From Diaphorobacter aerolatus (GTDB taxonomy: Bacteria > Pseudomonadota > Gammaproteobacteria > Burkholderiales > Burkholderiaceae_C): a DNA stretch of 64,000 bases. Below are positions 9,501 through 19,140 of this stretch, in pieces. Both the position numbers and the translations under genes were made by a program. Within the stretch, counting starts at the first letter, position 1; every line of letters begins with the position of its first letter. The notes under the pieces were generated by a model. The model was not told where the DNA came from, ran no database searches, and was given only the letters and a program-made list of their open reading frames with translations. The stretch covers positions 4,609,501 through 4,673,500 of the forward strand of contig NZ_CP060783.1 of NCBI RefSeq assembly GCF_014489535.1, given 5' to 3'.

Positions 9501-11130
9501 TCAGTGCGCTCCCGCTGCTTCCGAGCCGCCACCGGCATGCGGGCGGGGCGCTTGGTCAGCCAGATCAGCACGATCAGCGAGAGAAACAGGAACGAGGATG
9601 CGAGAAAGATGTCGTCCGCCGCACGCGTGTAAGCCTGCTGGTCGATGAGGCGATTGATCTGCGCGAGCGCCTGTTCCTGCGACAGTCCGGCCGCCTTCAG
9701 GCCCTGTAGCGTGAGGCCGAATACGCCCTGACCCTGGATCAGTCCTTCGGTCAGGTGGGCGTGGTGCAAGGCGGCGCGGTTGTCCCACAGCGTGGTGGCG
9801 ATGGACGTGCCCATGGCTCCTGCGGTGATCCGCACGAAGTTGCTCAGGCCCGCTGCGGCCGGAATGCGATCCGGGCCCAGGCCCGCGAGCGTGATCGTGG
9901 TGAGCGGAATGAAGAACAAGGCCATGGCGCCGCCCTGGATCAGGGTCGGAATCAGGATGTGGTTGAAGTCCGTGTCGGTGGTGAAGTGCGAGCGCATCCA
10001 CAGCACCAGCGCGAAGATCACGAAGGCGCCCGTGGCCATGATGCGCGGGTCCCACACAGAGACCTTGCGACCCACCAGCGGCGTGAGCAGGATCGCAAAA
10101 ATGCCTACCGGCGCCAGCGCCATGCCAGCCGACGTGGAGGTGTAGCCAAGCCACTGCTGCAGCCACAGCGGCAGCAGCACCACGTTGCCAAAGAACACGC
10201 CGTAGGCAATCGACAGCGCGATCGATCCGGCGGCGAAGTTGCGCCGTTTGAAGAGCCGCAGATCGACGACCGGGTGCGCGTCGGTCAATTCCCAGACGAT
10301 GAACACCGCGAGACTGACCACCGCCACGACGGCCAGCGTGACGATTTCGGCGGAGGCGAACCAGTCGAGTTCCTTGCCCTTGTCGAGCATGAGTTGCAAC
10401 GCGCCGACCCACAGCACGAGCAGCGCCAGGCCGATGGAATCGATGGGCAGCTTCTGCGTGGGCGTCTCGCGTGAGCGGTAGATGCTCCAGGTCAGCAGCG
10501 CGGACAGCAGGCCCACGGGCACGTTGATGTAGAAGATCCACGGCCAGGAAATGTTGTCGGTGATCCAGCCGCCCAGCAGCGGCCCGACCACCGGCGCGAC
10601 CAGTGTGGTCACGCCCCAGAGCGCCAGCGCCGTACCCGCCTTGGCCGGTGGATAGCTCGCGAGCAGCAGTGTCTGCGACAACGGAATCATCGGCCCCGCA
10701 ACAAGGCCCTGCAGCACGCGAAACACCACCAGCATTTCGAGCGACGAGGCAAAGCCGCACATCCAGGAGGTGAGCACGAACAGCAGCACGCTCATGGTGA
10801 ACAGGCGCACGGCACCGAAGCGCCGCGTGAGCCAGCCGGTGAGCGGCACGGAGATCGCGTTGGCAACGCCGAAGCTCGTGATCACCCACGTGCCCTGGCT
10901 CGGGCTCACGCCGACGTCGCCCGCGATGGCCGGAATCGCGACGTTGGCGATCGAGGAGTCCAGCACGTTCATGAACGTGGCAAGCGACAACGCGATCGTG
11001 CCCAGCGCGAGCTGCGCACCCCGCAGCGGCTCGGGGGCGTGGGCATGGCAGGCGGCGGTGCGGCGGAGGCGACGGCGTGGTCGCCGTCTTCGGGCAGCGC
11101 GCCGGATGGGTTGGCGGTGGTGGCAGTCAT
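9501..11130 (-). CDS. emrB: EmrB-type MFS multidrug efflux pump (DHA2 family), two apparent 1-base deletions
   Basis: Inner-membrane, 14-helix drug/H+ antiporter of the EmrB type, with SLATFMNVLDSSIANVAIPAIAGD in helix 1. It would pair with the EmrA adaptor and outer-membrane factor encoded upstream. The central frame is intact, but both ends need one added base. At the N terminus the ATG at 11130 gives MTATTANPSGALPEDGDHAV and joins HAPEPLRGAQLALGT near 11046-11049. At the C terminus one base near 9538-9541 replaces an uncharacteristic 75-residue extension with AGGGSEAAGAH and a stop at 9501. The corrected length is 543 residues, usual for EmrB. It lies 30 bases after emrA. Confidence 0.85.
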
Positions 11131-11160
11131 GGGTCGGATTCGATTGCGTCGAACGTGCGA

Positions 11161-12495
11161 TTACTTGGTGACTGCGCTGTTGACGGTCGCGCCGCCCGAT
11201 TGCGCAAGCTGCTCCTCGGCCGCTGGTGCAGGCGCTTGCGACAGCGCGGGCAGGGCGGTGAGCGGCGCGATGTTCCTGCCTGCGATGATTTGCGCAATGC
11301 GCGCTTCGGCCTCGGGCATGACGTTGTCGTAGAGCGTGGTTTGCGCGACCGGCGTCTTGCGCGTGTCGGCGGCGAGCGAGGCACCGTTCTTGTCACGCAC
11401 GTCGACCTTCACCTCCATCGACAATCCCACGCGCAGCGGATGCTGCTTCAAATCCTCGGGCGCGAGGCTGATGCGCACCGGCACGCGCTGCACGACCTTG
11501 ATCCAGTTGCCCGTGGCGTTCTGCGCGGGCAGCAGCGAAAACGCGGCACCGGTTCCGGCACCGAGCCCGACGATGGTGCCGTGGTAGGTCACCTTGTCGC
11601 CATAGACATCGGCCACCAGTTCCGTTTGCTGACCAATGCGCAGGTCGGAGAGCTGGCTTTCCTTGAAGTTGGCATCGACCCACAGATTGTTCAGATCGAC
11701 CACGGTCATGAGCGGTGAGCCCGCCGCCACGCGCTGGCCGAGCTGCACGCCGCGCTTGGCGACGAAGCCCTGAACGGGGGAGATCAGACGCGTGCGCTCA
11801 AGCGCCAGATAGGCCTCGCGCACCTTGGCAGATGCGGCAAGCACGGTAGGGTAGTCGCTCGAATTGCTGCCCTTGGTGGTGGCTTCGGCGGCGTCGAGCT
11901 GGGCGCGGGCCGCGCGCACGGCGGCCTGGGCGGCGGTGACGGCGTCCTGGGCGGATTTGGCCTGGGCCTGCGAGTGGTTGAATTCCTCCTGCCCCACGGC
12001 ACCCGTGGCAGCCAGCGGACGGCGGCGAGCGACGTCGTCGCGGGTGCGCGATGCGTCGGCTTGCAGACGCGAGAGATCGGCTTCCTTCGCGGCGACCTGC
12101 GCCATCAGCGGTGCGTTGTTCGCATAGAGCGTGCGGGTCTGGCGCACGATCTGCGCGAGTTGCGATTCGGCCTGTGAGAGTGCGACGAGCGCGTCCGCCG
12201 TGTCGAGCTGCACCAGCAGCAGCCCGGGTTTGACGAAGTCGGTGTCGTCCGCGCCAATGCTGGTCACGGTGCCGCCGATCTGCGGCGTGATCTGCACGAC
12301 GTTGCCGCCCACGTAGGCGTTGTCCGTGGTCTGGTAGTTTCTTGCGACCATCCAGTGGTAGCCGCCCCAGACGATGGCACCCACGACCACGGCTGCGGCG
12401 ATGACCGTCAGTCCTTTCTTGCGGCCTTGCGGGTTGGCGGTGGGAGCGGCTGCGGGCGCAGGAGCGGCAGCGTTGGCGGGCTTGGTATCAGTCAT
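11161..12495 (-). CDS. emrA: EmrA-type membrane fusion (adaptor) protein
   Basis: A 444-residue periplasmic adaptor. It has a short Ala/Pro-rich cytoplasmic lead, one transmembrane helix (LTVIAAAVVVGAIVWGGY), the first lipoyl half-motif (TTDNAYVGGNVVQITPQIGG), a long coiled-coil hairpin rich in Ala/Gln/Arg (about 120-220), the second lipoyl half (LISPVQGFVAKRGVQLGQRV) and a beta-barrel region with LWVDANFKESQL. It would link EmrB to the outer-membrane channel. It is the third gene of marR-OMF-emrA-emrB, starting 16 bases after the OMF stop. Confidence 0.92.
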   Translation of the reverse strand: MTDTKPANAAAPAPAAAPTANPQGRKKGLTVIAAAVVVGAIVWGGYHWMVARNYQTTDNAYVGGNVVQITPQIGGTVTSIGADDTDFVKPGLLLVQLDTADALVALSQAESQLAQIVRQTRTLYANNAPLMAQVAAKEADLSRLQADASRTRDDVARRRPLAATGAVGQEEFNHSQAQAKSAQDAVTAAQAAVRAARAQLDAAEATTKGSNSSDYPTVLAASAKVREAYLALERTRLISPVQGFVAKRGVQLGQRVAAGSPLMTVVDLNNLWVDANFKESQLSDLRIGQQTELVADVYGDKVTYHGTIVGLGAGTGAAFSLLPAQNATGNWIKVVQRVPVRISLAPEDLKQHPLRVGLSMEVKVDVRDKNGASLAADTRKTPVAQTTLYDNVMPEAEARIAQIIAGRNIAPLTALPALSQAPAPAAEEQLAQSGGATVNSAVTK

Positions 12496-12511
12496 GGTAG
12501 TAGGCGCTCTG

Positions 12512-13981
12512 TTATTTGTTGAAGTTGTTGCTGACCTGCACGTTGGCGGTGTCGTCCTGCCAGCCGCCGCCGAGTGCCGACATCAGCGCGATGCGTGTGT
12601 CGAGTTCGCGTGCGCGCAGGTCCACGGTCAGGCGGCGCTGATTGATCACTTGGACTTCGGTGTTCAGCACCACGATCTGGCTTGCGAGTCCGGCCTTGTA
12701 GCGCTGCACGGCGAAATCGTAGGCGCGCTCGGCCTTGTTCAGCGATTCGGCCTGCAACTGCTGTTGGCGAGCCAGCGATTGCACGGACGCAATGGCATCG
12801 CCCGCAGATTTGGCTGCGTCGAGTACCGTGCCGTTGTATTGGGCGATGGCGGTGTCCAGGTCGGCCTGCTTGCCGCGCAGTTGCGCCCGCAAACGGTCGC
12901 CATCGAAGATCGGCAGGCGCAGCGCGGGCGTGACGCCGAACTGGCGTGATCCGGCGTTGAACAGGTTATTGAAGCCAAGCGCGTTCAGACCGACGAATGC
13001 CGTCAGATTGATGTCGGGATAGAAGTCGGCACGCGCGCTGTCGATGCCGCGTGTGGCGGATTCGACGCGCCAGCGCGCGGCCACCACGTCGGGGCGGCGA
13101 CCCAGCAGGTCGGCACCGAGCACGGTCGGCACCTGCTCGACATGCAGCGTGGCAAGCGTCGGGGTCAGGCCGCTTTGTGCGTCGGGTGCCTGCGCGGCAA
13201 GCACGGCGATGGTGCGGCGCGCGAGCGTGATCTGCTCGTTGAGCATTTCGATCTGCGTGCCGGCGTCGGGCAGCGCGGCCTCGGCCTGGGTCAGTTCGAC
13301 CTGGCTGTCGAGACCCTGGCGGGTGCGCTGCTGCGTCAGGTCGAGCAGTGACTGGCGTTGCGAGAGCGTGCGCTCGGCCACTTCGCGCTGCGCCAGCAGG
13401 CGCGCAAGCGTGACATAGCTGCGCGCGATTTTTTCGGCAATCTGGTTGGCGGCGGAGGCGCTGTCCGCCTTGGCGGCGCGCGCCTGACCGAGCGCCGACT
13501 GAAGCTCGGCGGCATAGCGGCCAAAGAAATCGGGCTTCCATGACAGCCCCGCCTGCAGATCGGCGCTGTTGTAGGTGTTGCCAGCCACCGGCGGCGGAAT
13601 CATGCCGTTTTCGGTGTAGTGCTGGCGGGTTGCGCTCGCCGAGACCGTGCCGCGAACGTCGGTCGCCGTGGCGCTGGCCTCCACCAGCGCGGCGGCCTTG
13701 TCGAAGCGCGCGTGACTCGCGGCGACGCTTGGGCTGTCCTTGAGCGCGGCCTCGATCAGGGCATCGAGTCGCGGGTCGCCGAGCTGCTTCCACCATTGCT
13801 GCGCAACCACGGTTTCAGTTTGCGCATTGGCGAGACCCACGTCCTGCGCGCTGATCTGTTCATAGGGCGGATGCGCCGGGCCCTGCGAGGCACAACCCGC
13901 GAGCACCAGTGCGGCGAAGAGCGCCGTGGCGACGGATGGAACGGCAGGTGCCTGAACGGCGCTGAATCGGAAGATGGACAT
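12512..13981 (-). CDS. Outer-membrane efflux lipoprotein, NodT/OprM type
   Basis: A 489-residue outer-membrane factor. The signal peptide ends in a lipobox (VLAGCASQ), so it is a lipoprotein. The mature protein starts with QQWWKQLGDPRLDALIEAALKDSP and contains the duplicated helical hairpins of TolC-family channels, including GRRPDVVAARWRVESATRGI and YPDINLTAFVG. I chose the ATG at 13981 because it directly precedes the signal peptide. It would form the exit duct for EmrAB. It lies 47 bases after marR. Confidence 0.9.
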   Translation of the reverse strand: MSIFRFSAVQAPAVPSVATALFAALVLAGCASQGPAHPPYEQISAQDVGLANAQTETVVAQQWWKQLGDPRLDALIEAALKDSPSVAASHARFDKAAALVEASATATDVRGTVSASATRQHYTENGMIPPPVAGNTYNSADLQAGLSWKPDFFGRYAAELQSALGQARAAKADSASAANQIAEKIARSYVTLARLLAQREVAERTLSQRQSLLDLTQQRTRQGLDSQVELTQAEAALPDAGTQIEMLNEQITLARRTIAVLAAQAPDAQSGLTPTLATLHVEQVPTVLGADLLGRRPDVVAARWRVESATRGIDSARADFYPDINLTAFVGLNALGFNNLFNAGSRQFGVTPALRLPIFDGDRLRAQLRGKQADLDTAIAQYNGTVLDAAKSAGDAIASVQSLARQQQLQAESLNKAERAYDFAVQRYKAGLASQIVVLNTEVQVINQRRLTVDLRARELDTRIALMSALGGGWQDDTANVQVSNNFNK

Positions 13982-14028
13982 GATGTTGTTGTGATTTGGA
14001 ATGTCTGAAGAGAGCGTTGCCCCGCGCC

Positions 14029-14598
14029 TCAACGGCCTGCGGCGTCGGGCGCGCGCGTTGCCATCACGAAGGCCGACTCCGGGTCGGGCACGAGACCGCA
14101 GAACGGGCCGCGAAGCGCCTCGCCGTTGATCAGCATGCGCTGGAGCATGGAAATCAGCAGCCTGCATTCCTCATGGCTGAATCCCGCGAGATGGTGGTTG
14201 AGCACGCGCGCCAGCACGCGCGGAACTTCCGCGGCGATGCGGCGGCCTTCATCGGTCAGCACCAGATGCACGACGCGGCGATCCGCCGTCGAGCGCTCGC
14301 GGCGCAGCAGGCCCTTGAGTTCGATGCGATCCAGCGCGCGGGTGACCGAGGCCGGGTCCATGGCCAGATCCTTGGCGAGCTGGGCATGGGTGGCATCCGG
14401 GCATACCATCAATCGGTAGAGCGGCAGCCATTGCACATAGGTCAGCCCATGTTGCTGCAATTGCGAATCGGCCTGCTGAAGAATCGAGCCCAGCACGCGG
14501 CGCATCAGAAAGCCCGCGCTCTGAGTCGGCGTGTAGGAATTGTTTTGGTAGAAGTAGGTGCTCTCGTCACCCGGCTCTACGATGGGATTGTCGCCATC
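14029..14598 (-). CDS. MarR-family transcriptional regulator
   Basis: A 189-residue winged-helix regulator: DATHAQLAKDLAMDPASVTRALDRIELKGLLRRE is the recognition helix region, and STADRRVVHLVLTDEGRR is the wing, with the DxRxxxLxLTxxG pattern of MarR. It is the first gene of the reverse-strand efflux operon and is likely its ligand-released repressor (EmrR-like arrangement). The ATG at 14598 is used; a TTG at 14616 would add six residues, and neither has a strong ribosome site. Confidence 0.88.
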   Translation of the reverse strand, partial: DGDNPIVEPGDESTYFYQNNSYTPTQSAGFLMRRVLGSILQQADSQLQQHGLTYVQWLPLYRLMVCPDATHAQLAKDLAMDPASVTRALDRIELKGLLRRERSTADRRVVHLVLTDEGRRIAAEVPRVLARVLNHHLAGFSHEECRLLISMLQRMLINGEALRGPFCGLVPDPESAFVMATRAPDAAGR

Positions 14599-14701
14599 CA
14601 TAAATTGTCTGAGCAATAGTTGTCATGTCAATTAAATTGACCGGCGATTATTGCACTCTCTTATGAAAGCTGCGCGACACTGATGCGATAAGGGTTTTCA
14701 C

Positions 14702-14723
14702 CGACGCCGCTCATGCGGCGTCG
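14702..14723. terminator. Perfect hairpin between marR and copD
   Basis: A 9-bp perfect inverted repeat, CGACGCCGC / GCGGCGTCG, with the loop TCAT. It follows the stop of the reverse-strand copD gene by about 20 bases and precedes marR. There is no T-run, so factor-independent termination would be weak; it may only be a stabilising hairpin. Confidence 0.4.
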
Positions 14724-14744
14724 TGAAGATTCATGCAGGATCGA

Positions 14745-15224
14745 TCACATAAGACCGAGCGGCAGCCGGACGGCCGCGATGATCACAAGTCCGAGCGCCA
14801 GATTGAGGGCCACCAGCTTGCGAATGCTGGCCAGCGCCGCGCCTCCGGCGGCCCAGTCGCGGGCTTCCACCGCGTTGTTCAGGCGCTTGTAGAGTGCGAA
14901 GCGGATATGTCCGAACACGGCCATCATGATCAGGCCGAGCACCGTCATCACGATCCACGACAGCGGCATCGAGAACTGTGCGCCGGCCTTGGCGGCCATG
15001 CCGTGGACCGAGCCGATCATGCCGATGCCGGACAGCAGCGTGAGCACCGCGAGAATCAGCACGACCGAGAAGAATTTCCCGAGCACGTCTCGCATCAGTT
15101 TCACACGCACCGGTGGGTCCAGCTCCTGCACGGCGGGGCGCAGAAAGAAGTGGGCAAAGAACATGCCGCCCACCCAGACAACGATGCAAAACAGGTGGAT
15201 GATTTTGAGTGCGATGAACAGCAT
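14745..15224 (-). CDS. CopD-domain integral membrane protein
   Basis: A 159-residue membrane protein with four hydrophobic helices. The first, IIHLFCIVVWVGGMFFAHFFLRP, with its H...W.GG pattern, is characteristic of the CopD domain; the others are VLILAVLTLLSGIGMIG, WIVMTVLGLIMMAVFGHIRF and LVALNLALGLVIIAAVRLPLGLM. Stand-alone CopD proteins are proposed copper-related or cytochrome b-like membrane proteins; the exact role is unknown. It follows hslR on the same strand. Confidence 0.8.
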   Translation of the reverse strand: MLFIALKIIHLFCIVVWVGGMFFAHFFLRPAVQELDPPVRVKLMRDVLGKFFSVVLILAVLTLLSGIGMIGSVHGMAAKAGAQFSMPLSWIVMTVLGLIMMAVFGHIRFALYKRLNNAVEARDWAAGGAALASIRKLVALNLALGLVIIAAVRLPLGLM

Positions 15225-15290
15225 GGCGTGGGCCTGGTGGTTGATGTAAGTGGGGTCGGAAAATGGTGCGGGGGAAGCGGTTCTTCGAGA

Positions 15291-15716
15291 TCACTCGTCG
15301 ATGGACGCGCTCCAGCGGTCGCCCCAGCCGGTGCGCGCCTTGTCGATCTCGCGGCGGTCGCGTTTGGTGGGTCGTCCTTCGGTGAGCGCGGAGGCGGGTT
15401 CGGGCGCGAGGCGGCGGCGCTCGGCGGCCTCGGCGCGCGCCTGCTGGCTGGCCTCGGTCTCCAGATAGAGCTGCTGGGCAACCGGCGCCGGGCCGCGCAT
15501 GCCCGAGAGCCCCTGCACGACCACCGTGCGCTCGATCACGCCCTGGCGCAGCGCCACGGTGTTGCCGACACGCAATTCCCGCGCCGCCTTGGCGTTCTGG
15601 CTGTTGACCGTGACACGGCCCTTGCCGATTTCCTCAACGGCGATGCTGCGGGTCTTGTAGAAGCGCGCGCACCAGAGCCATTTGTCAAGGCGCATCGAAT
15701 CAATCGGAACATTCAT
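15291..15716 (-). CDS. hslR: S4-domain RNA-binding heat-shock protein 15
   Basis: A 141-residue Hsp15-like protein. The S4 domain is at the N terminus: MRLDKWLWCARFYKTRSIA, followed by IGKGRVTVNSQNAKAARELRVGNTV. The C-terminal 50 residues are highly charged and basic (PTKRDRREIDKARTGWGDRW). Hsp15 binds stalled 50S subunits carrying peptidyl-tRNA during ribosome rescue. The start at 15716 adds six residues to the S4 core; the internal ATG at the MRLDK position is an alternative. Confidence 0.88.
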   Translation of the reverse strand: MNVPIDSMRLDKWLWCARFYKTRSIAVEEIGKGRVTVNSQNAKAARELRVGNTVALRQGVIERTVVVQGLSGMRGPAPVAQQLYLETEASQQARAEAAERRRLAPEPASALTEGRPTKRDRREIDKARTGWGDRWSASIDE

Positions 15717-15753
15717 GCTCTGAATTGTCCTTCAAGTGGATTTCATCAAGCAA

Positions 15754-17184
15754 TCATCCTGCCACTGGCAGGGTGACAACGGCGTCCAGTCCCACGATCT
15801 GCCCGGTTGCATCCCTGCGATTGATCAGGGCGATGTGTCCATCGAGCGCATGCGCGATCTGCTGGCAGATGGCAAGGCCGAGGCCGGAGCCGTTGCGCAC
15901 GTCGCCAGCGGAGAATGGCTGGAACAGGCGGCTCGCCAGCGCGTCGCCGATGCCGGGACCGCTGTCGGAGACCGTGAGCTGCGCTTCATTGCCGATGACC
16001 TGCAGGCTCACGTTGAGCGTTGCGTGTTCGGGCGTGTGTCGAATCGCGTTGTGCAGCAGGTTGCGGCACAGTTCGCGCAGCATCCATTCATGTGCCTGCA
16101 CGGGCGCGGCGGCGGTGAGAATGCCAAAGTCCAGATCCCGCTGCGCGATCAGCGTGGACACGTCGAGCGCGACATCGCGCAGCACCACGTCCCAGCGCAC
16201 CGCGCCGGGCTGGCTTTGCTGGCGCAATTGCTCGACCTTGGCGAGCGCGAGCATCTGGTTTGCAAGCTCGGTGGCGCGATCAACCGTGCCGCCGATTTCT
16301 TCGAGCGCCTGACGATGCGGCAGATCGTCGCGCAACGCGGACTGCACCTGCACCTTGAGCACGGCCAGCGGCGTGCGAAGCTGGTGCGATGCATCGCGCA
16401 CGAAACGCTGCTGGTGTTCGAGCAGGTGCGACAGGCGCTGCATCACGTCGTTGGTGGCATCGACGAGCGGTTGCAGTTCGCGTGGCGCGGCGGCTGCGTC
16501 TATGGGCGAGAGATCGTCCTCGCTGCGCTCCTGGATGCTCTCGCTGAGTTGGCGCACCGGCCGCGTTGCGCGCTGCACGACCAGAACCGCAATGAGCGCG
16601 ATCACGCAGATCAGCAGGAACTGTCGAGCCATCGTGTCCCAAAGAATCTGCAGCGCTGCGGCCTCGCGCAGCTCCAGTGTTTCGGCGACCTGGATCACGG
16701 CCATGCCCCGGCCCCTGGCACTCGCGACGGGCTGCAGCAGCACCGCCACGCGCACCGGTTGGTCACGAAATGTGGTGTCGTAGAAATCGACGAGCGCCGC
16801 ATACGGCGGCCGCGCCGGGATCGTTCCGTGCCACACGGGCAGTTCGGCAAATCCGGACACCAGCTCGCCCTGCATGTTGGAAACGCGGTAGAACATGCGG
16901 CTCTGGTTGTCTGCCTCGAAGGCTTCAAGCGCCGAGTAGGGCACCGTCGCACGCAGTTCGGCCAGATCGTCGTAGCCGGTCACATCGAGTTCCTCGCTGA
17001 TGATCTTGGCCGATGCGAGCAGCGTGCGGTCATACGCCGTATTCAGCGCGATCAGCGCCTTGCGGTGCAGGCTCCAGGTGTTGAAGACGATCACGAGCAG
17101 CGTCGGCACGAGGATGCCGACCAGCAACTGGCGCCTGAGCGACCACGACCGCCACGACGTCCTGGCCCGGCGACGCAGCTTCAC
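15754..17184 (-). CDS. tctE: Sensor histidine kinase, TctE-like
   Basis: A 476-residue membrane sensor kinase: helix LLVGILVPTLLVIVFNTWSL, a periplasmic two-component-sensor N domain (about 45-185), second helix FLLICVIALIAVLVV, HAMP-like linker, phosphoacceptor H267 in FVRDASHQLRTPLAVL, and ATPase with NLLHNAIRHTP, DSGPGIG and GSGLGLAI. Its start overlaps the tctD stop by 4 bases. The gene pair is divergent from tctCBA, so it most likely senses tricarboxylates and switches on that transporter, by analogy with Salmonella TctDE. The ligand is inferred from context only. Confidence 0.88.
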   Translation of the reverse strand: MKLRRRARTSWRSWSLRRQLLVGILVPTLLVIVFNTWSLHRKALIALNTAYDRTLLASAKIISEELDVTGYDDLAELRATVPYSALEAFEADNQSRMFYRVSNMQGELVSGFAELPVWHGTIPARPPYAALVDFYDTTFRDQPVRVAVLLQPVASARGRGMAVIQVAETLELREAAALQILWDTMARQFLLICVIALIAVLVVQRATRPVRQLSESIQERSEDDLSPIDAAAAPRELQPLVDATNDVMQRLSHLLEHQQRFVRDASHQLRTPLAVLKVQVQSALRDDLPHRQALEEIGGTVDRATELANQMLALAKVEQLRQQSQPGAVRWDVVLRDVALDVSTLIAQRDLDFGILTAAAPVQAHEWMLRELCRNLLHNAIRHTPEHATLNVSLQVIGNEAQLTVSDSGPGIGDALASRLFQPFSAGDVRNGSGLGLAICQQIAHALDGHIALINRRDATGQIVGLDAVVTLPVAG

Positions 17185-17867
17185 TGGTCGGCCTTGAGCA
17201 GGTAGCCGAGCCCGCGCAGCGTCATCAGCGACACGCCGGTGTCCGCGAGCTTCTTGCGAAGGCGATAGACCACGACCTCGATGGCTTCGTACTGCACGTC
17301 GGGCTGGCCGGGGAAGACCGCCTCGTAGAGCCGCTCCTTGCTTAGCGCGCGGCCCGGATGCTGAAGCAGCGCGCGCAGCAGCGCCTGCTCGCGCGGAGTC
17401 ACCTCCATCGGCTCCTCGTTCAGATAGAAGACACCGCTGTCCTTGTCGTAACGCAACGCGCCCAGCGTGATCTGCGCGGGCGAGGCGGGTTGGCCGTCGT
17501 GCAGATCGACGCTGCGCCGCACGAGGGCGCGTATGCGCGCCTCGAGTTCGTCGAGATCGAAGGGCTTGGGTAGGTAGTCGTCGGCACCGGCGTTGAGACC
17601 GCGCACGCGGTCGCCCACCGTGCCCCGCGCCGTGAGCACCAGCACGGGGGTGCGCAGCCCGCGCGTGCGGGCCTGTCGCAACACGTCGAGCCCATCGAGG
17701 CCGGGAAGCGTGAGATCGAGCACCACGGCATCGTGCGCGCGGGCACTCATCTCCGCAAGCGCGACCAGCCCGTCCGATACGGCGGTCACCTGAAAGCCGC
17801 GCCGCGCCAGCGAGCGTTGCAGCGTCGTGCGCATCGTGGTGTCGTCTTCAACCAAAAGCAATTGCAT
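17181..17867 (-). CDS. tctD: OmpR-family response regulator, TctD-like
   Basis: A 228-residue response regulator. The receiver domain has the acidic pair in LLVEDDT, phosphoacceptor D51 in VVLDLTLPGLDG, and the conserved Lys in YLPKPFDLDELEARI. The C-terminal winged helix reads TPREQALLRALLQHPGRALSKERLYEAV and IEVVVYRLRKKL. It probably binds the region 17868-18002 to regulate the divergent tctCBA operon. It overlaps tctE by 4 bases, indicating coupled translation. Confidence 0.9.
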   Translation of the reverse strand: MQLLLVEDDTTMRTTLQRSLARRGFQVTAVSDGLVALAEMSARAHDAVVLDLTLPGLDGLDVLRQARTRGLRTPVLVLTARGTVGDRVRGLNAGADDYLPKPFDLDELEARIRALVRRSVDLHDGQPASPAQITLGALRYDKDSGVFYLNEEPMEVTPREQALLRALLQHPGRALSKERLYEAVFPGQPDVQYEAIEVVVYRLRKKLADTGVSLMTLRGLGYLLKADQ

Positions 17868-18002
17868 GAGGGAGCATTAGCAGTTCACCAGCCCGAGCTG
17901 GTTGCGTTATCCGTGTAATCCCTGACGTTGAGGACAGCGATTTGACAGGTTTATTTTGCATGATGTCAGGGTTCTATATTTCACATAACAGGAGTGAGAC
18001 AA

Positions 18003-18962
18003 ATGCGTCGAGACACCTTTCTGAAATCCATGGTTGCTCTGGCAGCCGTTGGCAGCCTGCCGCTCAGCGCACACGCTGCGGTCGCGATGAAAATGATGCT
18101 TCCGGCCAACCCCGGCGGCGGTTGGGACACCACGGGCCGTGCCCTGGGCAAGGCGTTGCAGGACGCGGGCGTGGCCTCCTCTGTCACCTACGACAACAAG
18201 GGCGGCGCAGCAGGCGCCATCGGCCTTGCGCAGTTCGTGAACGGCTCCAAGGGCGACGCGAACGCGCTGATGGTGATGGGCGCCGTGATGCTCGGCGGCA
18301 TCATCACCGGCAAGCCGCCCGTGAACCTGAGCCAGGCAACGCCGATTGCGCGCCTGACCAGCGAATACAACGTGTTCGTGCTGCCGACCAACTCGCAGTT
18401 CAAGACCATGGCCGACGTGGTCGCGCAGCTCAAGAAGGACCCTGGCAGCGTGAAATGGGGCGGTGGTTCGCGTGGCTCCACCGAGCACATCGCCGCCGCG
18501 ATGATTGCGCGCGCGGTGGGCGTCGATCCCGCCAAGATCAACTACGTGGCCTTCCGTGGAGGTGGCGAGGCCACGGCCGCGATTCTCGGCGGCAACGTGA
18601 CTGTGGGCGGCAGCGGCTACAGCGAGTTCGCTGAATACATCACCGCAGGAAAGATGAAACCCATCGGCGTGACCTCGGGTCAGCGCCTGGCCGGACTCGA
18701 CATTCCCACGCTCAAGGAGCAGGGCATTGACGTCGAGATCGGCAACTGGCGCGGCGTCTACGGCGCACCCGGCATCACGGCCGACCAGCGCAAGGCACTC
18801 GTCGCGGCGGTCGAGAAGGCCGTCAAGAGCAAGGCCTGGGCCGAAGCCATGGAGAAGAACGGCTGGACGCCCGCATGGCTGGCGGGCGACGCGTTCGGCA
18901 GTTTCGTCGATCAGGAGTTCGCAAGCCTTCGCGACACGATGGTCAAGTCGGGCATGGTCTGA
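18003..18962 (+). CDS. tctC: Tricarboxylate-binding periplasmic receptor TctC
   Basis: A 319-residue periplasmic receptor of the Bug/TctC family, with signal peptide LKSMVALAAVGSLPLSAHAA and the loops PANPGGGWDTTGRALGKAL and YDNKGGAAGAIGLAQF that define the TctC branch (GGGWD rather than PFAPGG). It delivers substrate, probably citrate or another tricarboxylate, to TctAB. The ATG at 18003 follows GGAG by 8 bases. First gene of tctCBA, facing away from tctDE, which probably controls it. Confidence 0.92.
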   Translation: MRRDTFLKSMVALAAVGSLPLSAHAAVAMKMMLPANPGGGWDTTGRALGKALQDAGVASSVTYDNKGGAAGAIGLAQFVNGSKGDANALMVMGAVMLGGIITGKPPVNLSQATPIARLTSEYNVFVLPTNSQFKTMADVVAQLKKDPGSVKWGGGSRGSTEHIAAAMIARAVGVDPAKINYVAFRGGGEATAAILGGNVTVGGSGYSEFAEYITAGKMKPIGVTSGQRLAGLDIPTLKEQGIDVEIGNWRGVYGAPGITADQRKALVAAVEKAVKSKAWAEAMEKNGWTPAWLAGDAFGSFVDQEFASLRDTMVKSGMV

Positions 18963-19140
18963 CGCCTGAAATCCCGGCAAGGAGCGCCGCCGGCAACCTC
19001 GTTGCCGCGCTCGCCCTTGTCATTCATTCCTGACCGGAAGCACCCGTCGCCTCGCGCGACCGGTGCGGGCCGATGGTCCCGTTGGAGGGCGTTACGCGTG
19101 TGATGCCGAATTCAACATCCACATAGCGAGGCAAGACACC

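Noticed and set aside
15736..17205. 489-codon forward open frame opposite the sensor kinase
   Set aside because: The reverse-strand frame has all histidine-kinase motifs; the forward one has none.
17942..17980. TTGACA and TATATT before tctC as a sigma-70 promoter
   Set aside because: The two elements are 27 bases apart, too far for a standard promoter; the region surely holds the promoter but I cannot place it.
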